Shown: positions 10,187 through 21,454, counted from the first letter of the stretch. The stretch: DNA of 64,000 nt from an uncultured Cellvibrionales bacterium (GCA_913019905.1 CAJVZD010000008.1:1-64000); one strand, 5' to 3'. A program made the numbers and translations. Notes: generated by a model from the letters alone, not told the origin.

Positions 10187-11554
10187 TTATTGTAAAACAA
10201 GATACTGAAATGCTTTCCCGCGTTTTATTCCCAACAGAAGCCTCCGATCGGACTTAGATGCGGCCTTTTTCAGATCATCAATACTTGATACGCGTAGTCT
10301 ATTCGCTGACAAAATAACGTCGCCCGCCGCCAGTCCAAATGCAGCTGCCGCAGACTGTGGGTCAATAGCAGTTATTTCAATGCCTTCCCGACTAACGCTG
10401 GCCGCCAAGGTCGCGCCTTCCAAAAAGGAATGAACATTGCCGCTACTCGCAAGACGCGAGCCGGACACGCCAACTTTCGCTTTTATTGTTTTCGTTCGCC
10501 CATCTCTCAAAACAGTTAGTTTAACCGCATCTCCGACTCTCCTTGACCCAATTTGATTTCGTAGCTGTGCCACATTTTTGATTTGTTTTCCGTCGAGACT
10601 AATCACTATGTCGCCCGCTTTTATGCCTGCTTTTTCAGCTGATGAGCCTTCATTAACCCCTGCTATGAGGACGCCCCGTTGTTGATCACCGATGTCGAAA
10701 GCTTCAGCTAGCTCTCGTGTTAAATCCTGGATCATAATGCCTAATTGACCGCGCGTTACTTCCCCATGCTCAAGAATTTGATCGATGCTGGTTTTAGCCA
10801 TGTTGACGGGGATCGCAAATCCGATACCTACGTTGCCACCGGCCGGTGCCAAGATTGCTGTATTAATGCCAATGAGTTCACCTCTTAAATTCACTAGTGC
10901 ACCGCCGGAATTCCCCGGATTTATCGACGCGTCTGTTTGAATAAAATTTTCGTATCCTTCTATATTCAGGCCACTTCGTCCCAGTGCGCTGACGATACCC
11001 GATGTAACAGTTTGACCTAAACCGAAAGGGTTGCCGATGGCTATGACGAAATCCCCAACTCGCAGCTTTTCAGAGTTCGCGAAGGGAATGTCAATCAAAC
11101 TGTCAAAGTCGATTAGTTTCAATACCGCTATGTCAACTTCTGAATCGGAACCGACTAATTCGGCCTTAAATTCTCTATCGTCGGCCAGTGACACGACGAT
11201 TTCGTCGGCACCGTTAATAACATGATGATTGGTAATTACCGTTCCGTTTTTCGCGTCTATAATTACACCGGAACCGGCGCTCTGAGTTTTACGAGCTCTG
11301 GGTAGCTGTCGACCATTGGGTATATTGAAAAAGCGTCGAAAAAACGGATCATTCATTAACGGGTTTTGGCGAGCGGGCCGTGTTGTAAAGGTGGCAATAT
11401 TAACCACCGAGGAATTCACTTTCTCAAGCAATGGAGCCAGACTCGGTATTGGCTGCCCCTCTGGGGATACAGCAGGTAACGCGCCCCAAACATTTACGGT
11501 AAGTGTTAGAAACACGGGTAAGACTATAAGACGTAGGCAGAAAGTCATTCTCAT
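10187..11554 (-). CDS. Do/DegQ-family periplasmic serine endopeptidase with two PDZ domains
   Basis: Signal peptide; catalytic TNHHVI, DIAVLK, INPGNSGGALVN; PDZ repeats in C-terminal half. Confidence 0.94.
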   Translation of the reverse strand: MRMTFCLRLIVLPVFLTLTVNVWGALPAVSPEGQPIPSLAPLLEKVNSSVVNIATFTTRPARQNPLMNDPFFRRFFNIPNGRQLPRARKTQSAGSGVIIDAKNGTVITNHHVINGADEIVVSLADDREFKAELVGSDSEVDIAVLKLIDFDSLIDIPFANSEKLRVGDFVIAIGNPFGLGQTVTSGIVSALGRSGLNIEGYENFIQTDASINPGNSGGALVNLRGELIGINTAILAPAGGNVGIGFAIPVNMAKTSIDQILEHGEVTRGQLGIMIQDLTRELAEAFDIGDQQRGVLIAGVNEGSSAEKAGIKAGDIVISLDGKQIKNVAQLRNQIGSRRVGDAVKLTVLRDGRTKTIKAKVGVSGSRLASSGNVHSFLEGATLAASVSREGIEITAIDPQSAAAAFGLAAGDVILSANRLRVSSIDDLKKAASKSDRRLLLGIKRGKAFQYLVLQ

Positions 11555-12103
11555 TAAAATTCCCTCAAAAAATACAGCTTAATAAATATACGAATACGCT
11601 TTTTCGTCAGTTGGATTCGATTATTGTGAAGATTAAACACAGTCTAATTCAACACTAGTTCGGCCTGTCCAGCAACATCGACTTAAAGTTTGTGTGTCTG
11701 TAGTAGGTCGGTCTTTAAACCGACAATCCTGGCTCTTTTCTAACTTTTCTTGTCGGATTAAAACTCGACCTACAGGAAAGGAGCAGTTACTCGACAGGCC
11801 CTAGTAAAAAATCGTCCGGCACAGGCACTTAGATACCCTTTTAGCATTTATATCCCTTACTGATGAAACTATTTTTTATCGCTTAACTTATGAGACAACT
11901 AACTATTGCGACGCCCGCATTACTTCAACCATTAATTTTATCGTGAGTGACTTGAAAATAAGTCGGTCAAATTTAAGTTGGTGCGCCCTACGAAAACCTT
12001 CAAAATAAGCGAAAGATTGACTCCGATGCTCGAACATTCAACTTACAAATCTTACTCCGGCTTTCGATTTAAATTCAATTGTGCGTAAAAACAATGCCGT
12101 ATA

Positions 12104-12748
12104 TCAGCGATAATTCTCATCGGCCACAAACGGGTTTGTTTGCCGCTCGTGTCCAATTGTCGACGTGGGTCCGTGACCCGGAATAAATGTTACATCATCG
12201 TCCAATAACCACAGTTTATTCTGAATCGAATGAATAAGTTGATTGAAATCTCCGCGGGGTAAATCCGTTCGGCCTATTGACCCTTGAAATAGAACGTCCC
12301 CGACGATTGCGAGCTTTACGCCCGGATGGGAAAATACGACATGCCCTGGCGTATGTCCCGGACAATGAAAAACATCTAAACGCTGATTTCCAAATTCAAT
12401 CACATCACCATCCACTAACCATCGATCGGAGTCGAAAGGGTCTGCATGAGGAAAGCCGGATCTGGCACAGGATTTAGGTAGGCCTTCGATCAGAAATTTG
12501 TCATCTACATGCGGCCCCTCGATTGGGACTCCATACTTTTGCCGTATCTCACCAGCAATCGCACAATGATCCATATGCCCGTGAGTGAGAAATACTTTTT
12601 CCAGGGTCGCACCGAGTTGTTGTAATGCCTCTTCGATGCGGTCAAGGTCACCGCCAGGATCTGTTATTGCGGCCTTGTTTGTCTCTTCACAAACGAGTAT
12701 AGAGCAGTTCTGCTGGTACGGAGTCACTGGAACGATGGCGCATTTCAT
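12104..12748 (-). CDS. MBL-fold metallo-hydrolase (YcbL/GloB-like)
   Basis: MKCAIVPVTPYQQNCSILVCEETNKAAITDPGGDLDRIEEAL, THGHMDHC, HTPGHVVF. The given ORF runs to 12787, but the internal Met at 12748 fits the family start. Confidence 0.9.
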   Translation of the reverse strand: MKCAIVPVTPYQQNCSILVCEETNKAAITDPGGDLDRIEEALQQLGATLEKVFLTHGHMDHCAIAGEIRQKYGVPIEGPHVDDKFLIEGLPKSCARSGFPHADPFDSDRWLVDGDVIEFGNQRLDVFHCPGHTPGHVVFSHPGVKLAIVGDVLFQGSIGRTDLPRGDFNQLIHSIQNKLWLLDDDVTFIPGHGPTSTIGHERQTNPFVADENYR

Positions 12749-13026
12749 AATGTTTCTCTTGCATTTTAAATCAGACAAGAATAGCACAGAGTGCTAAATT
12801 GCCGCTGGGCTTTCTCAATATTCAGGCCTCGGCTGATCACCAGATTTCCTCTGCTGCAGCGGCTCAATTCCTGGAACAATGTGTCGGCCTATAGTCATAG
12901 CACTTCTCGATGGCAACTGATCCGGGCTAATTTAGGTTTGCTTAGTGCGGTCTGAATTTCGCTGCCCTGACCTATTCAAAAAACCACTGACGTTTTCTCA
13001 TCGCATTTTTTTTGTGCCGCTTTCAA

Positions 13027-14082
13027 TTATAGATACCCGTCTGTGTTATTTTCGTCAACCATAAGTTCCTTCGGCAGTTCCAATTCAGCCCGTGTCTTGG
13101 AACCCATAGTTTCGGCAGTAACGGGCGGATTTAGAATGTTCAGGTCCGCTGGACTACTGTTTAAATCAGCAGCATTCATATCCACAGGAAAAAGAGCTGT
13201 ATCGTCTAAAAAGGTACTCTTAAGTGAAATCCCCTCCTCCCGAGACGGAATCTTCACGCTTTGAAATTCAAAAAAAATATCATCGTATCGAGCGAATTTA
13301 TTGTAGCTGATGACCGAAGCTAACTCTCTGACATAGGACTCACCTTTTTCCGAATATTCATGCAGCTTTTCAATCAGGTCAAACGGGTTCTGCGTTTTAA
13401 CGCGCAAATCACGAAACTCCTGAAAGACTTCGCCTCGCGCCAAAACTCGGTAATTGTCCTTCACCGAGTCGTAAATCGAATCATATTTCTTTAACCAGAT
13501 AGTCTTTTCACCGCGCTTTTCCGATGCCGCTATCCGAGGTTCATTTTCATTGAATGACCACACACCGAAAACGTTATTGGCCTCGCGAAAAAAGCGCGAG
13601 GTTGCCCACGAGCTTTCTAACGCTGCCTGCGCAAGAGCGATACTTCTTGGATGAGGTCGTAAGGCCGCCAATAAATCGGCATCGCTCCTTGCTCTGTATT
13701 CCCGTTTTAAAGTGTCTATTTTTTCCCGGCTAGATCCGTTTTTCAAAGCAACGATAACATCGCGGTATTGTTGTTCGAGCTCTAGATAGACCCTGTCAAC
13801 TTCTGGTGATAACAATTTGATAAAGCGACTTTTTTTTTGTGGAATCGTCATTTCCTTTGTCACGAGAGCCGGACTCTCCAATACCTTCTGTTGCGGCATT
13901 TGTGAATCGAAAAAGAGGTTTTTCACAAAGACGACGAGCGGAGAATTTGCCGGAGTTCCCGAGATGCCGTCCGGAACAACCAAATAGACAACGATAAGAA
14001 AAAATGGGATAACGCCGGCGGCGATTAATCTACTGCGTAAACTCATTACTCGAATTTCCACATCTCGGGATCTATCATTCAT
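13027..14082 (-). CDS. bax: Bax-like glucosaminidase-domain protein, membrane-anchored
   Basis: HPRSIALAQAALESSWATSRFFREANNVFGVWSFNENEPRIAASEKRG...YDSIYDSVKDNYRVLARGEVFQEFRDLR; N-terminal TM. Confidence 0.82.
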   Translation of the reverse strand: MNDRSRDVEIRVMSLRSRLIAAGVIPFFLIVVYLVVPDGISGTPANSPLVVFVKNLFFDSQMPQQKVLESPALVTKEMTIPQKKSRFIKLLSPEVDRVYLELEQQYRDVIVALKNGSSREKIDTLKREYRARSDADLLAALRPHPRSIALAQAALESSWATSRFFREANNVFGVWSFNENEPRIAASEKRGEKTIWLKKYDSIYDSVKDNYRVLARGEVFQEFRDLRVKTQNPFDLIEKLHEYSEKGESYVRELASVISYNKFARYDDIFFEFQSVKIPSREEGISLKSTFLDDTALFPVDMNAADLNSSPADLNILNPPVTAETMGSKTRAELELPKELMVDENNTDGYL

Positions 14083-16586
14083 AGCTCACGAAGTACTTCG
14101 ACTGGCGGAGTATTGACCACTTTTCGGCAGGTAACATAACCGGCCGATCCAATCAGGATAGCACCTATAATGGGTCCCGCGACCCAGACCCAGGGGTGAA
14201 ATACGAATTCCATATCCAATAGAAATTCCTGTAACCCTAAGACGGACAATTCCGCAGATACTGCGGCCAGAAAACCGGCCAACAGGCCCAAGGAAGAAAA
14301 CTCAATAACTAAACTACCCAGTACCAGTTTTCGGCCGGCGCCGAGCGTTCTTAAAATAGCGCTTTCTTGAAATCGACTATCCAAACTAGCCTGAACACTA
14401 GCCACCAGCACCAAAATGCCACTAACGATAATTAAGGCTAGCACTAACTCTATCGCTTGACTGACTTGACTAATAATACTTCGAATTTGAGTAATCATGG
14501 AATCCATTTCTATCACGGTAATAGTGGGAAATTCCCTCAAAAACTTATTAAGAAATTTTTTCTTTTCAGTGGGCAGATAAAAACTAGTAATATAAGTGGC
14601 TGGAAATTGCGTTAATAAACCAGGAGGAAACATCATATAGAAGTTGGGACGCATACTATCCCAATCGAGTTGCCTAATACTTGTGATCGTAACTGATAAT
14701 TTTTCACTTCCGATTTGAAAGCTTAAAGTATCGTTTACTTTTACCTCTAATCTCTCTGCCAATCCTGACTCGATAGACATCTCTGCTTCGGTGGAATCCG
14801 CTGCCCACCACTGTCCGTCCAATATAATATTGTCGGCGGGAATGTCGGTAGCCCAACTCAAATTGAGACCTCTATCCATATCGGTTTGCGTATCTTCGCT
14901 ACTCTCACTAAGACGTTTTTTAATCGATGTTCGATTTACTTCAATCAACCTCCCCCGAACCATTGGATAGATATGTTCCTTGGCTAGCTGATTCGCCTTT
15001 AACAGCTCATCGACCGCTGAGACTTCGTGTTCCGCAACATTGACCAGAAAATGATTAGGTGTTCCTTCGGGTAGCTGAATTTGCCACTCCTCGATCAAAG
15101 AACTCCGTACCAAAGCGAGCATTAGTAACAACATGATTGACAATGAAAAAATGACAGCCTGCACGGAGTTTTGTATGCCGCGCCGGCGCATTGACGCTAA
15201 AGCTAGACGCCACGCACTACCAGCTTGCATACCAACGAGACTTCCGCCTCGCAACAAGTACCATGCTAAACAGCCAACAATGACAAACGTTAAACCTACT
15301 CCTGACAGTACCGCTAAAGTTAACACGACGCTCTCGCTGTACCAGAGCATCAGCAACCCGATGCCTCCTACACCCATTGTGTAGCTGAACATATCGCTTG
15401 CGGTACTTGCACCAAGGTCGCGCCGCAATACCCTTAAAGGCGAGACGCCCTGTAGGCGAATGAGAGGGGGCAGCGCGAAGGCTAACAAACAAACCAATGC
15501 AGTCACGCCGCCAATCGCGAAAGGGCGCAAGGAAATTGGTGGGAATGTCGACACATCAAACAGGTCGACCAAAATGATAATAAAACCTTCCTGGATCGTC
15601 CAACCTATAAAGCAGCCAATAAGCGTCGCTGCACTTGCCAGAACCAGCAAATTGGAAATATAGAGCGACAGGATACGCCCGGATGTTGCTCCAAGAGACT
15701 TCATCATCGCAACATAGTCGAAGTGGCGCTCGCTATAACGACGAGCTGCTAAAGCTATCGCAATACCGGCAAGCCCTACGCCCAATGCCCCAGCCAGAAG
15801 TAAAAAACGCTCCGCTCTATCGATCGATTTAGAAATACGCGGTTGAATGTTCTTGAGTCCTAGCCATTTGTGTCCCGGTTGCAACAGGGGATTTAGCCAG
15901 TCGCCAAAACCCTTTAGTGATTGACCGTCACCGGCAAACAAATACCGATATTCGACTCGGCTACCCGGTTGTATTATCTCGGTTTCTGGAATATCGGCAA
16001 TATTCATTAGAATGCGCGGACCAAACCCAGAAAAGCCCCCCGCTCGGTCGGGTTCGTTGATAATCACCCGACTCGCGATAAGCAGTGCTTCTCCAATTTG
16101 TACTTTGTCGCCAATTTGAAGGTTTAACAATGGAAACAGCCGTGAATCTAACCAGGCGGTACCGGCAGTAGGTCCCTCAGAGGTTTTTTTCCCCACGGAA
16201 AACGGTTGTTCACTTACCTCGATCTCCCCCAATAATGGATACGCATTGCTCACGGCTTTAATCGCGGCTAATTGCATTGACTCTGGTACGTACTCGCCCA
16301 ACCCTTCGGCGCCAGAAAAAACCATCGATTGGAAATTTAGAACCTGAGCTTGCTCAAGGCCTAAATCACGCGCCCGTTCGAGCCATTTTTCTTCCACTGG
16401 CCGCGAACTTTGCAGTACTTTATCCGCAGCCAAAAATGTGCTGCTTTCTGCAACAATGCTCTGTTGAAGGCGAGTCGAAAAAAGTGAAATACCGGTAACG
16501 ATTGCAACGGCGACTATGATGGAGGCACTGAGAATACCGAGCTCTCCACCGCGCCAATCGCGCCACAACAGGCGCAAACCAAACAT
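14079..16586 (-). CDS. ybbP: ABC transporter permease, FtsX-like (YbbP family)
   Basis: 835 aa multi-TM protein; overlaps 3' end of the ATPase gene; tesA-ybbA-ybbP arrangement. Confidence 0.9.
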   Translation of the reverse strand: MFGLRLLWRDWRGGELGILSASIIVAVAIVTGISLFSTRLQQSIVAESSTFLAADKVLQSSRPVEEKWLERARDLGLEQAQVLNFQSMVFSGAEGLGEYVPESMQLAAIKAVSNAYPLLGEIEVSEQPFSVGKKTSEGPTAGTAWLDSRLFPLLNLQIGDKVQIGEALLIASRVIINEPDRAGGFSGFGPRILMNIADIPETEIIQPGSRVEYRYLFAGDGQSLKGFGDWLNPLLQPGHKWLGLKNIQPRISKSIDRAERFLLLAGALGVGLAGIAIALAARRYSERHFDYVAMMKSLGATSGRILSLYISNLLVLASAATLIGCFIGWTIQEGFIIILVDLFDVSTFPPISLRPFAIGGVTALVCLLAFALPPLIRLQGVSPLRVLRRDLGASTASDMFSYTMGVGGIGLLMLWYSESVVLTLAVLSGVGLTFVIVGCLAWYLLRGGSLVGMQAGSAWRLALASMRRRGIQNSVQAVIFSLSIMLLLMLALVRSSLIEEWQIQLPEGTPNHFLVNVAEHEVSAVDELLKANQLAKEHIYPMVRGRLIEVNRTSIKKRLSESSEDTQTDMDRGLNLSWATDIPADNIILDGQWWAADSTEAEMSIESGLAERLEVKVNDTLSFQIGSEKLSVTITSIRQLDWDSMRPNFYMMFPPGLLTQFPATYITSFYLPTEKKKFLNKFLREFPTITVIEMDSMITQIRSIISQVSQAIELVLALIIVSGILVLVASVQASLDSRFQESAILRTLGAGRKLVLGSLVIEFSSLGLLAGFLAAVSAELSVLGLQEFLLDMEFVFHPWVWVAGPIIGAILIGSAGYVTCRKVVNTPPVEVLREL

Positions 16587-17329
16587 TAATGAACCCCGCT
16601 TGCGGGTATAGCTGAATCAGAGTCAGTGGATTGCGAAGATTCACTAGCCACCGTCTCGGCACGCTTCGAATCCGAAATGATTTCGCCAGACTCCAATTTG
16701 ATTACTCGGTGACACCGTTCTGCCAGCCGTTGCTCGTGGGTTACTAAAACGAGTGTGGCACCCTCTTCCCTATTGAGTTGAAAAAGTAGGTCTATAACGT
16801 GAGCGCCAGTGTTGGTATCGAGATTTCCCGTTGGTTCGTCCGCAAAGAGTATTTTGGGTTGCGACGCAAATGCCCTCGCAATAGCCACCCTTTGCTGCTC
16901 GCCGCCGGATAACTGACGCGGGTAGTGCTTTACGCGCTCAGTTAAGCCCACTCGATCCAGGTATTTCTCCGCAAGGCCTCGTGCATTAGCGACCCCATTA
17001 ATCTCTGCCGGCAACATAACATTTTCCAGAGCCGTTAAACTGGGTAGCAATTGAAAAGACTGGAAAACAAACCCCACCAGCTCTGCCCGGACTTTTGCTC
17101 GTTGATCTTCGTCCAAGTCGGTTATACTATACTCACCCAACTGAATCGTTCCGTGACTCGGTGTATCAAGGCCCGCCATCAGCCCCAACAACGTCGATTT
17201 ACCCGATCCCGAGGCTCCAACGATAGCGATAGTTTCACCGGCCGAAACCGACAAATTTATCGCTTTCAGGATACATAAATCACCTTCAGAGGTGCTTACG
17301 GTTTTTTCAATATCTTTAGTAATAATCAT
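16586..17329 (-). CDS. ybbA: ABC transporter ATP-binding protein (YbbA family)
   Basis: Walker A GASGSGKST, LSGGEQQRVAIARAF, Walker B ILFADEPTGNLD. Confidence 0.95.
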   Translation of the reverse strand: MIITKDIEKTVSTSEGDLCILKAINLSVSAGETIAIVGASGSGKSTLLGLMAGLDTPSHGTIQLGEYSITDLDEDQRAKVRAELVGFVFQSFQLLPSLTALENVMLPAEINGVANARGLAEKYLDRVGLTERVKHYPRQLSGGEQQRVAIARAFASQPKILFADEPTGNLDTNTGAHVIDLLFQLNREEGATLVLVTHEQRLAERCHRVIKLESGEIISDSKRAETVASESSQSTDSDSAIPASGVH

Positions 17330-17340
17330 CGTGGTTTTCT

Positions 17341-18096
17341 ATGTTATTTGTACTATTTAGTTTCAAGCGTTCGATTGTAATCTCAAATGAAATAAGAAGC
17401 CCGCTTGTTTCGAATATAATTCATTACTTTGTTGCTGTCCCTACCGGCAACCCCCTGCGCCATTTCTCGCTGATATTAGTGCTATTATTCGGTTGTGCAC
17501 ACAATGTCATGGCGTCGCCACAAAAAATATCCAGCATCATGGTTTTAGGTGACAGTATCAGTGCCGGTTACGGTTTAAAAAGTGAAGAAGGTTGGGTCAA
17601 TCTTCTTAAGCATCATTTATTACAACAGCATTCCACCGACGGAACCCACGCGCCTGAAATCATCAACGCCAGTATTAGCGGTGAAACAACGGGTGGCGCG
17701 CTTGCCCGCCTACCCAAATTACTGAAACAATACCAACCATCGGTTGTTATTGTCGAATTAGGCGGCAATGACGGACTTAGGGGCCACCCCATTCAGACAT
17801 TAAGGCAAAATCTCAACAACATCGTTCAGATTTCACAGGCTGCCAACGCCGAAATTTTAATCGTCGGAATGCGAATTCCTCCCAATTACGGCAAACGATA
17901 CAATGAAATGTTTTACGACAGCTTTCAACAAGCTGCTAAAACCCATAAAGTCGCACTCGTTCCTTTCTTACTTGATAATATTGCTATATATCCTGAACTA
18001 ATGCAAAAAGACGGTATTCACCCGACCGCGCAAGCCCAGTCAAAAATACTAGACAATGTCTTACCTCAATTGAATCAGATTCTTAAGAAGCTGTAA
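17341..18096 (+). CDS. tesA: arylesterase / multifunctional acyl-CoA thioesterase I (GDSL family)
   Basis: SIMVLGDSISAGYGL, ISGETTGGALARLP, VELGGNDGLRG, DGIHPTAQAQ; exact start ambiguous. Confidence 0.9.
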   Translation: MLFVLFSFKRSIVISNEIRSPLVSNIIHYFVAVPTGNPLRHFSLILVLLFGCAHNVMASPQKISSIMVLGDSISAGYGLKSEEGWVNLLKHHLLQQHSTDGTHAPEIINASISGETTGGALARLPKLLKQYQPSVVIVELGGNDGLRGHPIQTLRQNLNNIVQISQAANAEILIVGMRIPPNYGKRYNEMFYDSFQQAAKTHKVALVPFLLDNIAIYPELMQKDGIHPTAQAQSKILDNVLPQLNQILKKL

Positions 18097-18177
18097 TCTC
18101 TTTTGATTCTGTAAACTGTAGGTAAGCACGGAGTTTCATAGCTTTTAGGAAACAGAGTTTCAGGCTGTATGAATCCC

Positions 18178-18209
18178 GGTCATTCCAACATCCAGTAGCG
18201 GGAATGGCC
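18178..18209. terminator. possible hairpin in convergent intergenic region (tesA / YgjP-like)
   Basis: GGTCATTCC - 14 nt - GGAATGGCC, 9 bp stem with one G:U; no U-tract. Confidence 0.3.
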
Positions 18210-18307
18210 TGCTAATACTCAGTAACACAGTTATTGCCTAACGATAAACGCGCGAACTCCTCCACTGAGAGCATCGCCCACTACCCAAGCCGTTTTTAGA
18301 ACAACAA

Positions 18308-19039
18308 CTATCCAATACGTTCAATTAATTGTTCCTGTTGTTTCCATGAGGGCATTATCGACCCGAGCAGACGGTAAAAATCTTTACCGTGATCAAAAGC
18401 GTATAAATGACAGAGCTCGTGAATAATGACGTAATCGATACACGTTTGCGGCATTTTTATGATTGCCAAATTTAAGGTTATTTGCCCACTGCTGGAACAG
18501 CTACCCCAGCGCCGGCGCATCTTGCGTACAGTCAATTCGGGCATTATGTACCTGTCTTGAAACCAGTCAGGAAACGACTCAAAACAGGCAAATAGGCGCT
18601 CTTCAAAAAAACTATGCGCTTGTATCCGGTACCATTTTTCCAGGGCTTTTTCGATTTGAATTTCGTTTTCGGGATTCACGACCGTCACCAACAAATTCCC
18701 TTCGACCAATGTAACTGTCGTCTTTTTGCTGGTGTTTACCGTTAAAGGATACTGTTTGCCGATAAAATAATGGTACTCACCTGCTCGGAAACATGGCCTC
18801 CGTGCAAGTTTTTCAAGTTGCACTTGCCTTTGGTTTACGACCCAAGCGCTTCGATGATCGACGAAATCGTTGATTACACGTGTAGATACCCATTTTGGAG
18901 CCCTTACTTCTACGGAGGCGTCTGCTAGAACATGCAGTGCAATCGATTTCCTTTTTTGACGTTTTATCGCGTATTCAAAGTCTTTGGTACTCGGCTTTAC
19001 CTTAGTCGACGGTGCGAAAATATTTTTGTTAAACATCAT
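18308..19039 (-). CDS. YgjP-like M48/DUF45 metallopeptidase
   Basis: PELTVRKMRRRWGSCSSSGQITLNLAIIKMPQTCIDYVIIHELCHLYAFDHGKDFYRLL (HELCH zinc motif). Confidence 0.92.
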   Translation of the reverse strand: MMFNKNIFAPSTKVKPSTKDFEYAIKRQKRKSIALHVLADASVEVRAPKWVSTRVINDFVDHRSAWVVNQRQVQLEKLARRPCFRAGEYHYFIGKQYPLTVNTSKKTTVTLVEGNLLVTVVNPENEIQIEKALEKWYRIQAHSFFEERLFACFESFPDWFQDRYIMPELTVRKMRRRWGSCSSSGQITLNLAIIKMPQTCIDYVIIHELCHLYAFDHGKDFYRLLGSIMPSWKQQEQLIERIG

Positions 19040-19055
19040 CAGTAATTTCTCTCAC

Positions 19056-20891
19056 TCAGCTCTCTCTTTCAGCATGATTGCAAATTACCTCAATAAAATC
19101 TGCCGCATACTTATCCAGTTTATTTTGCCCAACACCGGTAATGGTTAACATATCCATCCTCGACATGGGTCTGCTATCGATCATTTCCTTCAGTGTTGCG
19201 TCGTGAAAGATAAGGTAGGGCGGCACATTGCACTCATCCGCCAACCGTTTGCGGCATTCGCGCAAATCGTCCCACAAAATCTGATGCTCAGCTTGCACAG
19301 GGGTTTTATAAGATTTTCGTTTGCCACCAATTTTGCTTGCTGCGACATTATCTTTGCGAAGCAGTAGATTTTGTTCGCCGCGCAATACTAACCGACATTC
19401 ATCTGTCAGCAACAATCCTCCGTATCCATCAACATCGACCTGTAACAAACCCCTCACGACTAGCTGACGCATTACTGAGCGCCATTGTGATTCGCTGATA
19501 TCTCGACCTATTCCATAGGTACTGAGCTTTTGGTGCTCAAATTGTTTTACCTTATCGGTTTCTTTGCCCAGCAGTACATCGATAGTGTGAACGACACCAA
19601 ATCGTTGACCTGTGCGATAGACACAGGAAAGAACTTTTTGCGCTGCTTCGGTAGCATCCCAGGTTTCGGGTGGAATCTGACAGTTATCACAGTTACCGCA
19701 ATGTTCCGGAGCATCGTCGCCAAAATAATTCAACAACAATTGTCTTCGGCATTTGGTGTCTTCACAAAAGCCCAACATAGAATCCAGCTTATTGCGTTCA
19801 CTACGTTTAAATTGTTCAGAAGACACGTTGCTTGCTTGCATTTGTTGCAGTCGAACAACGTCTTGCAGGCCATAAACCATCCAGGCTTCTGCGGCTTGAC
19901 CATCTCTGCCGGCTCGGCCTGTTTCTTGATAATAGGCTTCGATACTCTTTGGCAGGTCCAAATGTGCCACGAACCTGACATCGGGCTTATCTATCCCCAT
20001 ACCGAAGGCGATTGTAGCAGTGATAATCACTCCGTCTTCTCGAAGAAAGCGATTTTGGTGATATTCTCGCATTTGAGGTGATAAGCCGGCGTGATACGGT
20101 AGCGCAGTGAAGCCTTGAGTACAGAGCCACGCGGCCGTATCTTCAACTTTTTTCCGCGATAGGCAGTAGACGACCCCAGCTTCTCCCCGTCTATTTTGCA
20201 AAAACGCTAAAAGCTGTTTTTTTGCGTTGGTTTTGTTGCTAATCGCGTATCGAATGTTGGGTCGATCAAATCCACTGATAAAAAACTTGGCCTGGCCGAG
20301 ACTCAAGCGATGGACAATCTCCTTTCTTGTTCTCTGATCAGCCGTCGCAGTCAGGGCCATGCGCGGCACATCGGGAAATCGCTCGGTTAACAGGTTCAGG
20401 GTCAAGTAGTCCGATCGAAAGTCATGGCCCCACTGGGATACGCAATGCGCCTCGTCTATGGCGAATAGAGCTAAATCGATTTTGCTTAATAAAGTTAAGG
20501 TTTGCTCTTTTACAAGCCGTTCCGGAGCCAGGTAAAGGAGATCAAGTTGGCCGTCGACGAGTTGCTTTTCGATAAGTTTTTGTTGAGTAGCATCTAAAGA
20601 CGAATTTAGAAAAGCGGCATGTACGCCAAGCTGCTGCATTGCGTTGACTTGATCCTGCATCAGAGCGATAAGCGGAGAAATGACAATGCCAACACCGGGT
20701 CTGATTAGGGAGGGGATTTGATAGCAAAGAGACTTGCCTCCGCCAGTTGGCATTAAGACTAAGGTATCTTCGCCGCTAATCGCGGATTCAATTATTTCGG
20801 ATTGGTGACCACGAAAAGAATCGTAGCCGAAAATACTTTTAAGGACTTCAAGAGATTTGGAATGCATCCCTGCATTATACATAGAACTCAT
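19056..20891 (-). CDS. recQ: ATP-dependent DNA helicase RecQ
   Basis: [58 protein letters not shown], zinc module, HRDC domain. Confidence 0.97.
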   Translation of the reverse strand: MSSMYNAGMHSKSLEVLKSIFGYDSFRGHQSEIIESAISGEDTLVLMPTGGGKSLCYQIPSLIRPGVGIVISPLIALMQDQVNAMQQLGVHAAFLNSSLDATQQKLIEKQLVDGQLDLLYLAPERLVKEQTLTLLSKIDLALFAIDEAHCVSQWGHDFRSDYLTLNLLTERFPDVPRMALTATADQRTRKEIVHRLSLGQAKFFISGFDRPNIRYAISNKTNAKKQLLAFLQNRRGEAGVVYCLSRKKVEDTAAWLCTQGFTALPYHAGLSPQMREYHQNRFLREDGVIITATIAFGMGIDKPDVRFVAHLDLPKSIEAYYQETGRAGRDGQAAEAWMVYGLQDVVRLQQMQASNVSSEQFKRSERNKLDSMLGFCEDTKCRRQLLLNYFGDDAPEHCGNCDNCQIPPETWDATEAAQKVLSCVYRTGQRFGVVHTIDVLLGKETDKVKQFEHQKLSTYGIGRDISESQWRSVMRQLVVRGLLQVDVDGYGGLLLTDECRLVLRGEQNLLLRKDNVAASKIGGKRKSYKTPVQAEHQILWDDLRECRKRLADECNVPPYLIFHDATLKEMIDSRPMSRMDMLTITGVGQNKLDKYAADFIEVICNHAERES

Positions 20892-21229
20892 GGTCCGGAC
20901 TCCTTTCCGGGGGAATTTGAGATAATGTAACTTGATATTGCGATAATTGAAATGGTTTCAATTTTTAACATCAAAAAAACAGTATGAAATCGAAGAGTCA
21001 ATTCATTCTTGGGGATCAAAAATACCGTGCTGAGACATCTTAAAGAAGTTACATAAGCGGGGTATATTAGTGAATGTCTCTAAGACTTCGGCTGCCCAGT
21101 AGTCGAGAGTGGCGGCCTTACTTACGTTTCAACAGATATATTGTCGATTCAAAACGGACTAAGATCTTTAATTGGTGACAATGCCCCCCCCACAAAATTT
21201 AAAATAGTAAGACGAAAAAAGCACACAAA

Positions 21230-21454
21230 TTAACGGTTACCGCTGTTATCGTTCTCGTTCTCGTTCTCGATTTCGTCAGGGTTGCCACTTTTTTCGTTTT
21301 GAATTCGGTTATAAATCTCTTCTCTGTGCACTTGAATGTGTTTTGGCGCATCTATGCCAATTCGAACTTGATTACCTTTAACACCTAACACTGAAATGGT
21401 TACATCGTCTCCGACCATCAGGCTTTCACCTATTTTACGGGTTAAAATTAACAT
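21230..21454 (-). CDS. csrA: carbon storage regulator CsrA with acidic/Asn-rich C-terminal tail
   Basis: [55 protein letters not shown] plus tail [19 protein letters not shown]. Confidence 0.97.
   Translation of the reverse strand: MLILTRKIGESLMVGDDVTISVLGVKGNQVRIGIDAPKHIQVHREEIYNRIQNEKSGNPDEIENENENDNSGNR
21246..21272. repeat. hexanucleotide microsatellite CGTTCT in csrA 3' end
   Basis: ttatcgttctcgttctcgttctcgatt; three tandem units, in frame, encoding E-N pairs. Confidence 0.8.

Noticed and set aside
19530-20081. 183 aa plus-strand ORF
   Set aside because: Fully antisense to recQ, whose reading frame and motifs are clear; low-complexity shadow translation.
21184-21191. Run of eight C residues downstream of csrA
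   Set aside because: Possible slippage tract, but intergenic and not near a start codon or promoter I can identify.
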